NCBI RefSeq assembly: GCF_017355885.1
Contig: NZ_JAFEUU010000002.1
Coordinates: 186,001-250,000, forward strand
Reading direction: 5' to 3'
DNA length: 64,000 nt
From: Sabulicella rubraurantiaca
GTDB taxonomy: Bacteria > Pseudomonadota > Alphaproteobacteria > Acetobacterales > Acetobacteraceae
Numbering within the stretch: the stretch's first letter is position 1; every line of letters starts with the position of its first letter. Under the pieces are notes generated by a model. The model made no database searches. It was not told where the DNA came from and worked only from the letters and a program-made list of their open reading frames with translations. The position numbers and the translations under genes were made by a program. This document shows, piece by piece, positions 1 through 8,659 of the stretch.

Positions 1-102
1 CAGCCCGGCGAGCCAGGTCGGCAGGCCGGTGCGCAACGGCGCCCAGGCCGCCAGCAGCAGGATCATGGGCAAGGCGAGGAGAAGGACGAGGCGCGGACGC
101 AT
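1..102 (-). CDS. tamB: TamB, translocation and assembly module inner-membrane subunit (N-terminal fragment, runs off the window)
   Basis: Only the first 34 codons are visible, starting with ATG at 102-100. They encode a basic start (MRPRL) and a hydrophobic segment (residues about 5-21), as expected for the single N-terminal membrane anchor of TamB. The start codon overlaps the tamA stop by one base (TGATG), which is the usual tamA-tamB arrangement and suggests translational coupling. TamB bridges inner and outer membranes and works with TamA in outer-membrane protein or lipid transport. The identification rests mainly on context, because the characteristic C-terminal domain lies outside the window. 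Confidence 0.7.
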   Translation of the reverse strand, partial: MRPRLVLLLALPMILLLAAWAPLRTGLPTWLAGL

Positions 103-1985
103 CAGAAGGCGTGCCCGATGCCGATATAGAGCCCGTAGCCCTGCGATCCTTCCTGCTTGACCAGTGGAATGGCGACATCGGCGCGGATGGGGCCGAGGGC
201 CGTATAGTAGCGCACGCCCACGCCGGTCCCGAGGCGCCAGGCCGCGTCGGCGCCCGAGCCGCCGCCCACGCGCCCGCCATCCACGAAAATCACGCCGCCC
301 CAGTTGGTGCCGAAGCGCTGGCGCCATTCCACCGAGGCCTCGATGAGCGAGGTTCCGCCGATGCGCTGCCGCGTGCCCGGGATGCGCGGGCTGATGCTCT
401 GGTAGTCGTAGCCGCGCACGGAGCCGCCGCCGCCGGCGAAGAAGCGCTGGGAGATGGGCACGCCCAGCGCATCGGTGCCGAGCAGTTGCCCGTAAGACCC
501 GCGCAGCGCGAGGATGGAGCGCCCCTGCCCATCTATGTCGAAATAGGTGGAGGCGGTGGCGCGCAGCCGCACATAGGGGTTGGCGTCGCGCACCGAATAG
601 GAGGGGATCACCGTCGCCTCCGCGCGGATACCGCGGCGCGGGTCCAGCAGGCTGTCCGTGCCGTCCCAGCGCGCGCCCACCTGCCAGCCCACTACCTGAT
701 TCGGCGTCAGCGTCCCGCGTGACGGGCCGCTCTGGCCGATCTCGAAAACCGGGCCGGTGTTGATCGTCAGCCGGTCGCTGATGCGCCGCTCCGCGAGGAA
801 GGAGCCGACCAGCGCGTCGCGGTCGTAGGATTCCAGCCGCTCGCGCAGCAGGAAGAGCGAGGCGACCAGCGCGTAGTCGGTGTTGAACAGGAAGGGGTCA
901 CGGAAGGTAAAGCCCAGCCTCCCACCGGTGCGCGAGGCATCGGAGGCGCCGAGCCGCGTCGCCGCGCCTTCCAGCCGCAACCGCTCCGCATTGCCGAACA
1001 GGTTGCGGTGCTCGAAGAAGGCCCCCAGTTCGATGCCGAAGCGCGTCTCATAGGCGGCGTTGAGGCCGATGGCGCGGCGTGCCCGCTCCGACACCGTGAC
1101 CGAGACGGGCAGTCGCCCATCCGGCGCCAGCGCATCGCCGGTCTCCACTCGCACGGAATCGAAGACGCCCAGCGCGGTGAGGTCGGCGCGGGCGCGGCCG
1201 ACCCGCGCCGGGTCGAAGGGATAATTCGCGAGGCGGCGATCGGTGTAGCGACGCAGGAAGCGCTCATTCACCCGCTGCGTCCCCGACACGTCCGAATTGG
1301 CGAAGCGAGCGAAGGGGCCGGGGGCGAGGGTGAAGGCGATCTCCATGGATTGGCGGTCGTGGTTCACCACCACGTCGCGCTCCTCCACCTTCGCGAAGGG
1401 GTGGCCGGCGGCCAGCAGGCGCTCCACCAGGGCGGATTGCGCCTCCACCACATTGGCGCCGCGCGCTGGCTCGCCCACCAGATCCTGGAGTGGGGCGGCC
1501 GCGCGCGCGGCGCCCGCCACCGCCGCCCGGGGGGGGGGGGGGGGGGGGGGGATGGAGTAACGTGGGCCGGGCGTGGCGCGGATCGTGACCGGGATGGGCC
1601 CGCCACCGGCGGGCGGGCGGAACTCCACGGCGGTGGGGTCCTGCCCGGCCACCTGGATGCGGAAGGTGCCGGCGAAGAAGCCCTCGCTGTCCAGGGCGGC
1701 ACGCACGCGCTCCGCATCGCCGCGCGCACGGGCCAGGAGGCCCGGCACGTCGGTCGGCGCGCGTTCCTGCAGGGCGACGAGGCGGGAGGCGGCGGCGATG
1801 GCGGCGTCGAGCGCGCCATTTCCCGTCGGCTCCACGGTCACGGTGTAGGGGCGCGTCTCGGGATCCGGCCCCGGCGGCGCGTCCTGGGCGGAACCAGCCC
1901 AGGGAAGCAGCAGTGAAAGAAGGGCGAGACGCAACCAGACACGCAAGGCAAGGCCCCTCCCTTCTTTCCTGCTTGCAGGCTTCAC
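102..1985 (-). CDS. tamA: TamA-like outer membrane protein assembly factor (Omp85 family) with a seven-proline homopolymer tract
   Basis: A 627-residue Omp85-family protein. It has a signal peptide (residues 1 to about 33, ending GSAQ), POTRA-type repeats over about 45-300 and a C-terminal 16-strand barrel. The barrel is recognised by LGTDALGVPISQRFFAGGGGSVRG-type sequence (the RGYDYQS motif follows) and by the terminal GIGHAF, a beta-signal ending in aromatic Phe. It would insert substrates into the outer membrane together with TamB, whose start overlaps its stop. Odd feature: residues 146-152 are seven prolines encoded by an unbroken run of 23 C on the coding strand (1529-1551), where POTRA1 should pass into POTRA2. 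Any change in run length not divisible by three would truncate the protein. Family assignment is firm; BamA is less likely given the length and the tamB neighbour. Confidence 0.9.
   Translation of the reverse strand: MKPASRKEGRGLALRVWLRLALLSLLLPWAGSAQDAPPGPDPETRPYTVTVEPTGNGALDAAIAAASRLVALQERAPTDVPGLLARARGDAERVRAALDSEGFFAGTFRIQVAGQDPTAVEFRPPAGGGPIPVTIRATPGPRYSIPPPPPPPRAAVAGAARAAAPLQDLVGEPARGANVVEAQSALVERLLAAGHPFAKVEERDVVVNHDRQSMEIAFTLAPGPFARFANSDVSGTQRVNERFLRRYTDRRLANYPFDPARVGRARADLTALGVFDSVRVETGDALAPDGRLPVSVTVSERARRAIGLNAAYETRFGIELGAFFEHRNLFGNAERLRLEGAATRLGASDASRTGGRLGFTFRDPFLFNTDYALVASLFLLRERLESYDRDALVGSFLAERRISDRLTINTGPVFEIGQSGPSRGTLTPNQVVGWQVGARWDGTDSLLDPRRGIRAEATVIPSYSVRDANPYVRLRATASTYFDIDGQGRSILALRGSYGQLLGTDALGVPISQRFFAGGGGSVRGYDYQSISPRIPGTRQRIGGTSLIEASVEWRQRFGTNWGGVIFVDGGRVGGGSGADAAWRLGTGVGVRYYTALGPIRADVAIPLVKQEGSQGYGLYIGIGHAF
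1529..1551. repeat. Homopolymer tract of 23 G (plus strand) inside tamA
   Basis: Twenty-three consecutive G residues read directly from the plus strand, encoding Pro146-Pro152 of TamA plus parts of the flanking Ile and Arg codons. Tracts of this length are slippage-prone in replication and also error-prone in sequencing and assembly. One shifted reading frame terminates near position 1364, giving a truncated protein of roughly 200 residues. Confidence 0.95.
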
Positions 1986-2038
1986 CTTTCGGGAAACGCG
2001 GTAGGCTGGGAAAGGTCGCGTCCGAGGTTACTCCACTG

Positions 2039-2506
2039 TCACGCGGGGTCGCCGGTATCCGCCATCAGCCCCGCCGCCTCGATGCCGGCGATGCAGCATT
2101 CCTCGTCCTTCGCGGACACGTCGCCCGAGATGCCGACGGCGCCGAGCAGGACGTTGTTGCGGTCCCGCACCAGGACGCCGCCCTGGGCCGGGACGGCCTT
2201 GCCACCCGTCAGGTCGGAGAGCGCATTGGTGAAGCCCGGCATGGACTGGGCACGGCGCGCCAGTTCGCGCGTACCGAAGCCCATGGACAGGGCACCGAAG
2301 GCCTTGCCCGTCGCGATCTCGGGCCGCAGCAGGGAGGCGCCGTCCTCGCGCTTCGCGGATTTCAGGTGCCCGCCCGCGTCCAGCACCACGACGCAGAGCG
2401 GCAGGAGGCCGAGTTCGCGGCCCTTGCGCAGCGCGGCGTCGGCGATGATTTCCGCCTGGGCGAGGGTGAGGCCGTTCACGGCGGCGGGATGGGCGGGCTG
2501 GGGCAT
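2039..2506 (-). CDS. GlcG/HbpS-like heme-degrading/binding family protein (DUF336)
   Basis: A 155-residue protein of the GlcG/HbpS family, with LTLAQAEIIADAALRKG at the N-terminus, the hallmark VVVLDAGGHLKSAKRED, and the Gly-rich PAQGGVLVRD plus GAVGISGD near the C-terminus. Members bind heme or corrinoids, or are of unknown role beside glycolate and catabolic genes. I chose the ATG at 2506 because GAGGAGG lies 8 nt upstream and the family starts here; an in-frame upstream extension is not supported by homology. It lies 50 bp downstream of ccmI on the same strand, so co-transcription with the cytochrome c maturation genes is possible, but that is inference. Confidence 0.8.
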   Translation of the reverse strand: MPQPAHPAAVNGLTLAQAEIIADAALRKGRELGLLPLCVVVLDAGGHLKSAKREDGASLLRPEIATGKAFGALSMGFGTRELARRAQSMPGFTNALSDLTGGKAVPAQGGVLVRDRNNVLLGAVGISGDVSAKDEECCIAGIEAAGLMADTGDPA

Positions 2507-2555
2507 GTCATTCCTCCTCGTTCCCCCGGGCGATGCCCGGCGGAGAGGGGGTGCG

Positions 2556-3350
2556 TCAAGGCAGGGCGCGCAGCCGTGCTTCCACGAGTTCGCGCCAGGG
2601 CGCGTCGGCGGGGGCATCGTTCAGGAGGGCGCGCCACGTCGCGCGGGCATTCTCCGGCCGTCCGGCGCGGGCTTCCACCATGCCCGACAGGAAGCGCAGA
2701 CGCGGGTCGGCGGGCTGGGCGGCCAGCGCCTCGCCCAGCCAGCGCCGCGCCTCCTCCAGCGCGCCACGTTCGATCTCGACCTCGGCGAGGTCACCGGCCA
2801 GGCCGGGATCGAAGCGGGCGGAGAGGGCGCGGGTCCAGGCCTCGGCGGCCTCGGCCAGGCGGCCACGGTTGCGCTCGGCATTGCCCAACAGGATCCAGCC
2901 CTGGCGCCCCATCTCCGAGTTGATGTCGGCGCGCGCCAGCCGCTCGCGCAGCGTGGCGATCAGCGCGTCGTCGCGGCTCACCGCCTCGCTGCGCTGCGCG
3001 AGGGTGGCGGACGGCATGCCCGGCGTGCCGCGCCACAGATAGGTGCCCACGGCAGCGGCGGGGATCAGGATGAGGGCGAGCAACAGGGCGGGAGCGGGTC
3101 GCAGGGCAGCCTGCGATTCCTCCGGCGCAGGGGCGTTGAGCAGGCGCCGCTGCACCTCGACCAGCGCGGCGCGATGCGCGGCCTCGTCCAGCCGCCCTTC
3201 GGCGCGCTGCGCGTCCAGCTCGGCGATCTGCGCGGCGTAGAGGGCACGGTCCGCCTCCGCCCGCCCGCGCGGACGCGGTGGGCGCAGCGTGGCGAGCAGG
3301 ACCGGCAGCAGGGCCAGCGCGGCGAGGAGAGCAAGGGTAAGCCAGGTCAC
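2556..3350 (-). CDS. ccmI: Cytochrome c maturation protein CcmI (CycH), TPR apocytochrome chaperone
   Basis: A 264-residue protein with an N-terminal membrane helix (about 2-22), a cytoplasmic loop, a second helix around residues 85-107 (PALLLALILIPAAAVGTYLW) and a periplasmic tetratricopeptide region. The TPRs are visible in GWILLGNAERNRGRLAEA, in WTRALSARFDPGLAGDLAE and in the following repeat. CcmI delivers apocytochrome c to the CcmFH heme ligation complex. It starts with GTG at 3350, which overlaps the ccmH stop (GTGA, 4 nt). It is the last gene of the ccm operon. Confidence 0.93.
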   Translation of the reverse strand: MTWLTLALLAALALLPVLLATLRPPRPRGRAEADRALYAAQIAELDAQRAEGRLDEAAHRAALVEVQRRLLNAPAPEESQAALRPAPALLLALILIPAAAVGTYLWRGTPGMPSATLAQRSEAVSRDDALIATLRERLARADINSEMGRQGWILLGNAERNRGRLAEAAEAWTRALSARFDPGLAGDLAEVEIERGALEEARRWLGEALAAQPADPRLRFLSGMVEARAGRPENARATWRALLNDAPADAPWRELVEARLRALP

Positions 3351-3814
3351 GGGGGCGGGGGGCCTTCCAGCCGCGCGAGGCGCGCCTTTTCCTCCGCCGA
3401 GAGTTCCGTGTCGCCGATGCCGGTGGCGGCGCGGCGGCGACGCGTCAGCACGATGGCGATCAGCCCGCCACCCAGGAACAGGACCGGCGTGGCCCAGAGC
3501 AGCACGGTGTGGATTCCCACGGGCGGGCGCAGCAGCACGAAGTCGCCGTAGCGCTGGTGGACGAAGCGCAGCGTCTCCTCATCCGACGCCCCGGCGGCGA
3601 TCTGCTCGCGCACCAGGATGCGGAGGTCGCGGGCCAAGCTGGCATCGCTGTCCTCGATGCTCTGGTTCTGGCAGACGAGGCAGCGCAGCTCCCGCCCCAC
3701 GGCGCGGGCACGGGCTTCCAGCGCCGGGTCTTCAAGCCGGTAGGTGGTGTCGCCGATCTGGGCGTGCGCGGGCGCTGCCAGCAGCAGCGCGAGAAGCAGG
3801 AGAAGACGCGTCAT
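3347..3814 (-). CDS. ccmH: Cytochrome c maturation protein CcmH (CycL)
   Basis: A 155-residue periplasmic, membrane-anchored thiol reductase acting on apocytochrome c. It has a signal peptide (ending PAHAQ, residue 19), the redox motif LRCLVCQNQSIEDSDA with Cys45 and Cys48, and a C-terminal transmembrane helix (about 105-125) followed by a basic stretch. The length fits the short CcmH of alphaproteobacteria, with CcmI as a separate gene. The ATG at 3814 overlaps the ccmG stop (ATGA). Confidence 0.95.
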   Translation of the reverse strand: MTRLLLLLALLLAAPAHAQIGDTTYRLEDPALEARARAVGRELRCLVCQNQSIEDSDASLARDLRILVREQIAAGASDEETLRFVHQRYGDFVLLRPPVGIHTVLLWATPVLFLGGGLIAIVLTRRRRAATGIGDTELSAEEKARLARLEGPPPP

Positions 3815-4371
3815 GCGAGGAGCCGTCGCAGCTCCGGCATCATTTCGGCGGTGATGGGGCCGGCCCAGCGCCACTTCACTAGCCCGTCGCGGCCGATCAC
3901 GTAGCTTTCCGGCACGCCATAGACGCCCCATTCGATGGCGACGCGCCCCGGCTGGTCGGCGCCCAGACGTGCGAAGGGATTGCCGTGGCGCTGAAGGAAG
4001 CTGCGCGCGTCGGCCGGGCGGTCCTTGTAGTTCACCCCCAGCACCGGCACGCCCTCGCGATGCAGCGCCATGAGCTGCGGGTGCTCGATGATGCAGGGCA
4101 CGCACCAGGAGGCCCAGAAATTCACCAGCACCGGCCGGCCCGTCCCGCGCAGATCGCCGGCGGCGAAGGCGGGTAGGTTCGCCCCCTCGACCTCCGGCAG
4201 GGCGAAATCGGGCGGCGCGCGACCGATCAGCGCCGAGGGGACGCCGCGCGGGTTGAAGGACCCGTCCTGCAGGCCGCGCAGCATGGCCCAAAAGCCCAGC
4301 CCCGCCGCCCCGGCAACGGCGAGCGGCGCATAGAGCAGGACGCGGCGGCGCGAGGGGGACATGGTGCTCAT
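3811..4371 (-). CDS. ccmG: Thiol:disulfide interchange protein CcmG/DsbE
   Basis: A 186-residue membrane-anchored thioredoxin-fold protein. Its N-terminal helix (about 10-28) is followed by a periplasmic AhpC/TSA-like domain with the active site NFWASWCVPC near residues 80-92 and the cis-proline region YGVPESYVI. It reduces CcmH or apocytochrome c before heme attachment. I placed the start at the ATG at 4371, which overlaps the ccmF stop by 4 nt; another ATG three codons later is possible. A longer in-frame extension upstream lies inside ccmF and lacks homology. Confidence 0.94.
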   Translation of the reverse strand: MSTMSPSRRRVLLYAPLAVAGAAGLGFWAMLRGLQDGSFNPRGVPSALIGRAPPDFALPEVEGANLPAFAAGDLRGTGRPVLVNFWASWCVPCIIEHPQLMALHREGVPVLGVNYKDRPADARSFLQRHGNPFARLGADQPGRVAIEWGVYGVPESYVIGRDGLVKWRWAGPITAEMMPELRRLLA

Positions 4372-6350
4372 GCTGGCGCCCCCTGCGCCGCGCCGCGCCG
4401 GGCGGGGGCGGCAACCCGCACACGACGGTCGGTGAGGGACAGCCCGCCACCCAGCGCCATGATCAGCGAGCCGATCCATAGCAAGGGGGCGAGCGGGTTA
4501 TTGTGGAGGCGAAGCACCGCCTCACGCCGCCCATCCGGCCCGTCCCGCTCCTCGCCCAGCACGGCGTAGAGGTCGCGCAGCCCGTTGGTGCGGATCGCCG
4601 TCTCGGTGGTGGTGGTGCGGCCGATGGGGAAAAAGCGCTTGGAGGGCTCCATCACCTGCACGACACGCCCGTCGCGCAGCACGGTGATGGTGGCGCGGCG
4701 CGCGGTGTAGTTTGGCCCCTGGAAGTCGCGCACCCCATCGAGGCGCCACTCATACCCGGCGAACTCGGTGGAGGCACCGGGGGTGAGCGCGACCAGCTTG
4801 TCGGTGGCCATGCCCATCCCGGCCATGCCCAGCACAGTGACGCCAACCCCGGCATGGGCGATGGCGGCGCCCCAGGCCGCGCGCGGCAGGCCCCGCGCCC
4901 GGCGCAGTGCATTGCCGATGCCGGTGCGGCCCAGCCCCGCACGGTCCAGGATGTCGGTCGCCGCCCCGGCGATCAGCCACATCCCGATGGCAAAGCCCAG
5001 CGCGGGCATGACCGGCGCGCCGCCCAGGAACATCGCCAGCAGGAAGACGAGCAGCGCGAGCGAAGCCGCCCACCACAGGCGCTGCAGCACGGGCCAGAGC
5101 GCCGCGCGCTTCCAGGCCAACAGCGGCCCCGCCGCCATGGCCATGACCAGCGGCAGGGCGAGCGGCAGGGTGGCGAGGTTGAAGAAGGGCGGCCCGACCG
5201 AAATCATCCGCCCCGCCAGCAGGTCGAGAAAGAGCGGATACAGCGTGCCCACCAGCACCACCGCACAGATTGAGCAGAGCAGCAGGTTGTTCAGCACGAT
5301 CCCGCCCTCGCGCGAGACCGGCGCGAAGACGCCTTGCGGCGCCATGGCAGGCGCGCGGAAGGCGAAGAGGGCGAAGGCGCCCGCGATGTAGATCCCCAGC
5401 AGGACGAGGATGAACACGCCGCGCGCAGGGTCGGAAGCGAAGGCGTGCACCGAGTTCAGGACGCCCGAGCGCACGAGGAAGGTGCCGAGCAGCGACAGGG
5501 CGAAGGCCAGCAGCGCCAGCAGCACGGTCCAGATCTTCAGCGCCTCGCGCTTCTCCACCACGATGGCCGAATGCAGCAGCGCCGCCCCGGCCAGCCAGGG
5601 CAGCAGCGAGGCATTCTCCACCGGGTCCCAGAACCAGTAGCCACCCCAGCCCAGCTCGTAATAGGCCCACCAGGAGCCGAGGCCGATGCCGAGGGTGAGG
5701 AAGCTCCAGGCCGCGAGGCTCCAGGGCCGCACCCAGCGGCCCCAGGCGGCGTCCACCCGCCCCTCGATCAGCGCCGCCACGGCAAAGGCGAAGGTCACGG
5801 CGTAGCCGACATAGCCGAGGTAGAGCAGCGGCGGATGCATGGCCAAGCCGATATCCTGCAGCAGCGGGTTCAGCCCCTGCCCGTCCAGCGGCGGTGGCCA
5901 GACCCGGTCGAAGGGGTTGGAGGTAGCGAGGATGAACGAGAGGAACCCGACCGAGATCATCCCCAGCACCGACAGCACCCGCGCCCGCAGCGCCGAGGGC
6001 AGGTCCCGGCCGAAGGCCGCCACGGCGGCGGAGCACAGCGCCAGCACCAGCACCCAGAGCACCATGGAGCCCTCATGGTTCCCCCAGGCGCCGGAGAGCT
6101 TGAAGATCATCGGCTTTGCGGAGTGGCTGTTAGCCACCACGTTGGACACGGTGGTGTCGTTGGTGGCGAAGGCCCAGAGCAGGCTGGCGAATCCCGCCGC
6201 GACCGCGACCATCTGCGCCAGGGCCAAGGGCGGGCCGGATTCCATCAACCGCGCGTCGCGCGTCTGCGCGCCCCAGAGCGGCAGGATGGACTGCGACAGG
6301 GCGACCATCAGTGCCAGGATCAGGGCGAAATGCCCGAGTTCGGGGATCAT
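4368..6350 (-). CDS. ccmF: Heme lyase CcmF/NrfE family
   Basis: A 660-residue polytopic membrane protein and the core of the heme ligation complex that attaches heme to the CXXCH of apocytochrome c. The tryptophan-rich WWD heme-handling motif [18 protein letters not shown] lies near residues 233-251, surrounded by at least twelve hydrophobic helices; a large periplasmic C-terminal loop precedes the last helix. The start MIPELGH (ATG at 6350) matches the family and overlaps the ccmE stop (ATGA); an in-frame ATG eight codons earlier is rejected on this basis. Confidence 0.96.
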   Translation of the reverse strand: MIPELGHFALILALMVALSQSILPLWGAQTRDARLMESGPPLALAQMVAVAAGFASLLWAFATNDTTVSNVVANSHSAKPMIFKLSGAWGNHEGSMVLWVLVLALCSAAVAAFGRDLPSALRARVLSVLGMISVGFLSFILATSNPFDRVWPPPLDGQGLNPLLQDIGLAMHPPLLYLGYVGYAVTFAFAVAALIEGRVDAAWGRWVRPWSLAAWSFLTLGIGLGSWWAYYELGWGGYWFWDPVENASLLPWLAGAALLHSAIVVEKREALKIWTVLLALLAFALSLLGTFLVRSGVLNSVHAFASDPARGVFILVLLGIYIAGAFALFAFRAPAMAPQGVFAPVSREGGIVLNNLLLCSICAVVLVGTLYPLFLDLLAGRMISVGPPFFNLATLPLALPLVMAMAAGPLLAWKRAALWPVLQRLWWAASLALLVFLLAMFLGGAPVMPALGFAIGMWLIAGAATDILDRAGLGRTGIGNALRRARGLPRAAWGAAIAHAGVGVTVLGMAGMGMATDKLVALTPGASTEFAGYEWRLDGVRDFQGPNYTARRATITVLRDGRVVQVMEPSKRFFPIGRTTTTETAIRTNGLRDLYAVLGEERDGPDGRREAVLRLHNNPLAPLLWIGSLIMALGGGLSLTDRRVRVAAPARRGAAQGAPA

Positions 6351-6844
6351 GAGCGCGGACGGGCCGTGTTCCACTCCGCGGCCGGGGGCGGCGCGCCCTC
6401 CGCGGGGTTCCAGTGTCCGGCGCGCTTCAGCGCGTCCGCCACTTCGGGCGGCATGTAGGTTTCATCATGGCGGGCGAGCACCTCTCGGGCGCGGAACACT
6501 CCGTCCGTGCCGAGGACGCCCTGGGTGACGACGCCCTGCCCCTCGCGGAACAGGTCGGGAAGGACGCCGGTGAAGACCACGGGCACCGTGTGCTGCCCGT
6601 CCGTCACGCGGAAGCGGATGGCGGGGCGGCCGTCATAGGCGCCATGGCGCTCCACGCTGCCGGACTCGACCAGCCCGCCCAGGCGGAAGGCGCGGCCTTC
6701 CGGCGGGCGCTCCGCCGCGATGTCGGAGGGGGAGCGGAAGAAGACGAGGTTGTCCTGGAAGGCGGTCAGCGTCAGCGCGGTGGCCGAGCCGATGCCGATG
6801 CCGCAGAGCAGGAGAACGTAGAGGCGGCGGCGCTTGCGCGTCAT
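6347..6844 (-). CDS. ccmE: Cytochrome c maturation heme chaperone CcmE
   Basis: A 165-residue protein with an N-terminal basic anchor ([19 protein letters not shown]) and a periplasmic OB-fold carrying [10 protein letters not shown] and the covalent heme-binding motif HDETY near residue 127, so this is the His-type (not Cys-type) CcmE. It accepts heme from CcmC and passes it to CcmF. The ATG at 6844 overlaps the ccmD stop (ATGA). Confidence 0.96.
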   Translation of the reverse strand: MTRKRRRLYVLLLCGIGIGSATALTLTAFQDNLVFFRSPSDIAAERPPEGRAFRLGGLVESGSVERHGAYDGRPAIRFRVTDGQHTVPVVFTGVLPDLFREGQGVVTQGVLGTDGVFRAREVLARHDETYMPPEVADALKRAGHWNPAEGAPPPAAEWNTARPRS

Positions 6845-6975
6845 CGGCGCGGCTCCAATCGGGAAAGTTGGCGCTTCGCGGCGCGATGGCGCGCGGCGGC
6901 GAGCAAGGCAAGAAGCAGGAACGTTCCGAGCGAGAGCCCCCAGGACAGGGCGACGTGCCACCAGTGCTGCGTCAT
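6841..6975 (-). CDS. ccmD: Heme exporter protein CcmD (44 aa)
   Basis: A short gene found by reading the gap between ccmC and ccmE: ATG at 6975, TGA at 6843-6841, 44 codons. The product begins [17 protein letters not shown], continues with a hydrophobic helix (residues about 9-28) and ends in a highly basic tail ([16 protein letters not shown]). This is the size, topology and position of CcmD, which stabilises the CcmABCE heme-export complex. Both ends overlap neighbouring genes by 4 nt (ATGA), as throughout this operon. Sequence conservation in CcmD is weak, but context is decisive. Confidence 0.92.
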   Translation of the reverse strand: MTQHWWHVALSWGLSLGTFLLLALLAAARHRAAKRQLSRLEPRR

Positions 6976-7760
6976 GGCGTGGCCGCCTCCATGCGGCGGG
7001 CGGCGGCCATCTGCAGGGCGCGCACCCGGCGCTCCATCACGGCGGCGCGGGTGCCGGCCAGCACCACGGCGGCGAAGGCCAGGCCGAAGCCGATCGTGCA
7101 GGCCAAGAGCGGGTAGAGGATGTCCACGTGCATGCTAGGCGCCGCGACACGGGTGACGCTGGCTGGCTGGTGCAGCGTGTTCCACCAATCCACGGAGAAC
7201 TTCACGATGGGCAGGTTCACCACGCCGACCAGCGCCAGGATCGCGCCCATGCGCGCGCCCCGCTCCACGTCGTCGAAGGCGCGCACCAGCGCGGCATGGC
7301 CGAGCCAGAGAAAGAACAGCACGAGGACGGAGGTGAGGCGGGCATCCCAGACCCACCACGTCCCCCACATAGGCTTGCCCCAGAGCGAGCCGGTGGCGAG
7401 GCACAACGCCGTCACCGCCGCGCCCACCGGCGACAATTCCCGCGCCGCGAGGTCGGCGAGCGGGTGGCGCCAGATCAGCGACATGACCGACAATATGGCA
7501 AGGCCGAGATAGCCGCCCATGGCCAGCCAGGCCATTGGCACGTGGACGAACATGATCCGCACCGTCTCGCCCTGCTGCCAGTCGGGCGGCGCAAGAAAGA
7601 GCGCCCAGGCCGCAGCGCCGCCGAGCATCAGGGCCGCCGCGACGGAAAGCGGCAGCAGCCAGGAATCCGTCAGCCGCAGGAAGCGGCCCGGATTGGCGAA
7701 GCGGTGCAGGCGGCCCGGCGCCGGGGGCGCGGCCGCCAGGGTGCGGGTCGAGGTGTCCAC
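6972..7760 (-). CDS. ccmC: Heme exporter/transfer protein CcmC
   Basis: A 262-residue, six-helix membrane protein that loads heme onto CcmE. The WWD motif is [18 protein letters not shown] (about 124-143), flanked by the conserved periplasmic His residues (HVPMAW and the later WWNTLHQP). It starts with GTG at 7760 and is the first gene of the operon in this window. ccmA and ccmB, the ABC exporter subunits, are not adjacent and must be elsewhere. Confidence 0.96.
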   Translation of the reverse strand: MDTSTRTLAAAPPAPGRLHRFANPGRFLRLTDSWLLPLSVAAALMLGGAAAWALFLAPPDWQQGETVRIMFVHVPMAWLAMGGYLGLAILSVMSLIWRHPLADLAARELSPVGAAVTALCLATGSLWGKPMWGTWWVWDARLTSVLVLFFLWLGHAALVRAFDDVERGARMGAILALVGVVNLPIVKFSVDWWNTLHQPASVTRVAAPSMHVDILYPLLACTIGFGLAFAAVVLAGTRAAVMERRVRALQMAAARRMEAATP

Positions 7761-7880
7761 AAGCCTGAGAATAGGCGCTAGCCTGCCTGAAATGAAGCGC
7801 GGGACCGCCCGCGCAACGGCCGGGGCGCCATGCCGGGCGCACGGGCGTCGATTTGCGGCGAATCAATGCAAGGGTGGGGG

Positions 7881-8309
7881 ATGCGGTTCTTCCTGTTGAA
7901 ATCCGAGCCGGACGCCTTCTCGTGGGAGGAGCAGGTGGCACGCGGCGTGGAGCCCTGGACGGGGGTTCGCAACGCGCAGGCTGCCGCCGTGCTGCGCAGC
8001 ATGGAACTGGGCGACCGCGCCTTCTTCTACCACTCCAACATCGGCAAGCAGGTGGTGGGCATCGTCGAGGTGGTCCGCACCGCCTATCCCGACCCCACCG
8101 CCAGCAAGGGCAACTGGGTCTGCGTGGACGTGCGCACCGTCTGCCCCCTTCCTCGCCCCGTCACCCTGGCCGCGATCCGGGCCGAGAAGCGGCTGGAGGG
8201 CATCCCGCTGGTGCGCCAGTCCCGCCTGTCCTGCATGGCGTTGGACCCGGCGCATTGGCAGGTGATCTGCGAGTTGGGAGGGCTGGTCCCGGCGGAAGCG
8301 GCGGCGTGA
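7881..8309 (+). CDS. EVE-domain (PUA-like) protein, thymocyte nuclear protein 1 type
   Basis: A 142-residue single-domain protein with family signatures: FLLKSEPDAFSW at the start, GVRNAQAAAVLRSMELGDRAFFYHSN, and IVEVVRTAYPDPTA. EVE domains are PUA-related folds that bind modified bases in nucleic acids. The ATG at 7881 was chosen since the conserved MRFFLLKSEP begins there; it is preceded by GTGGGGG. It is transcribed away from ccmC and overlaps or abuts the Rieske gene that follows. Confidence 0.9.
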   Translation: MRFFLLKSEPDAFSWEEQVARGVEPWTGVRNAQAAAVLRSMELGDRAFFYHSNIGKQVVGIVEVVRTAYPDPTASKGNWVCVDVRTVCPLPRPVTLAAIRAEKRLEGIPLVRQSRLSCMALDPAHWQVICELGGLVPAEAAA

Positions 8310-8317
8310 GCGCCACG

Positions 8318-8644
8318 ATGCGTATGCTCTGCCGGCTTGAGGAGATCCCGGATGGCGGCGCCAAGGGCTTCTCCGGCCCGCCGGGCTCCTACATCGGGAT
8401 GTTCGTGGTGCGGCGGGGAGAGCAGGTCTTCGCCTACGTGAATTCCTGCCCGCATGTCGGGGTGCCGCTCGACCCCGTGCCCGACCGCTTCCTGGACCGC
8501 AAGGGCGAGATGATCGTCTGCTCCGCCCATGGCGCGCGGTTCCGGGTGGAGGATGGCGAATGCATCTCCGGCCCCTGCATGGGCGACGTGCTGGAGCCCG
8601 TCGATGTGGAGGTGGTGGAGGGCGAGGTCCGCGCCGCCTTCTGA
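8318..8644 (+). CDS. Rieske [2Fe-2S] ferredoxin-like protein
   Basis: A 108-residue single Rieske domain. The cluster ligands are CPHVG (Cys44, His46) and CSAHG (Cys68, His71), and no catalytic subunit is fused or adjacent. A role as a small electron carrier is inferred. Start choice: ATG at 8318; an in-frame GTG at 8306 overlaps the stop of the EVE gene (GTGA) and would add four residues, so coupling with the upstream gene is possible. Confidence 0.88.
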   Translation: MRMLCRLEEIPDGGAKGFSGPPGSYIGMFVVRRGEQVFAYVNSCPHVGVPLDPVPDRFLDRKGEMIVCSAHGARFRVEDGECISGPCMGDVLEPVDVEVVEGEVRAAF

Positions 8645-8659
8645 CCCCGCCCCCGCCCG

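Noticed and set aside
2507-2617. Longer N-terminus for the GlcG/HbpS-like protein
   Set aside because: The extension is Pro/Arg-rich without homology, overlaps ccmI, and the internal ATG has a strong ribosome-binding site.
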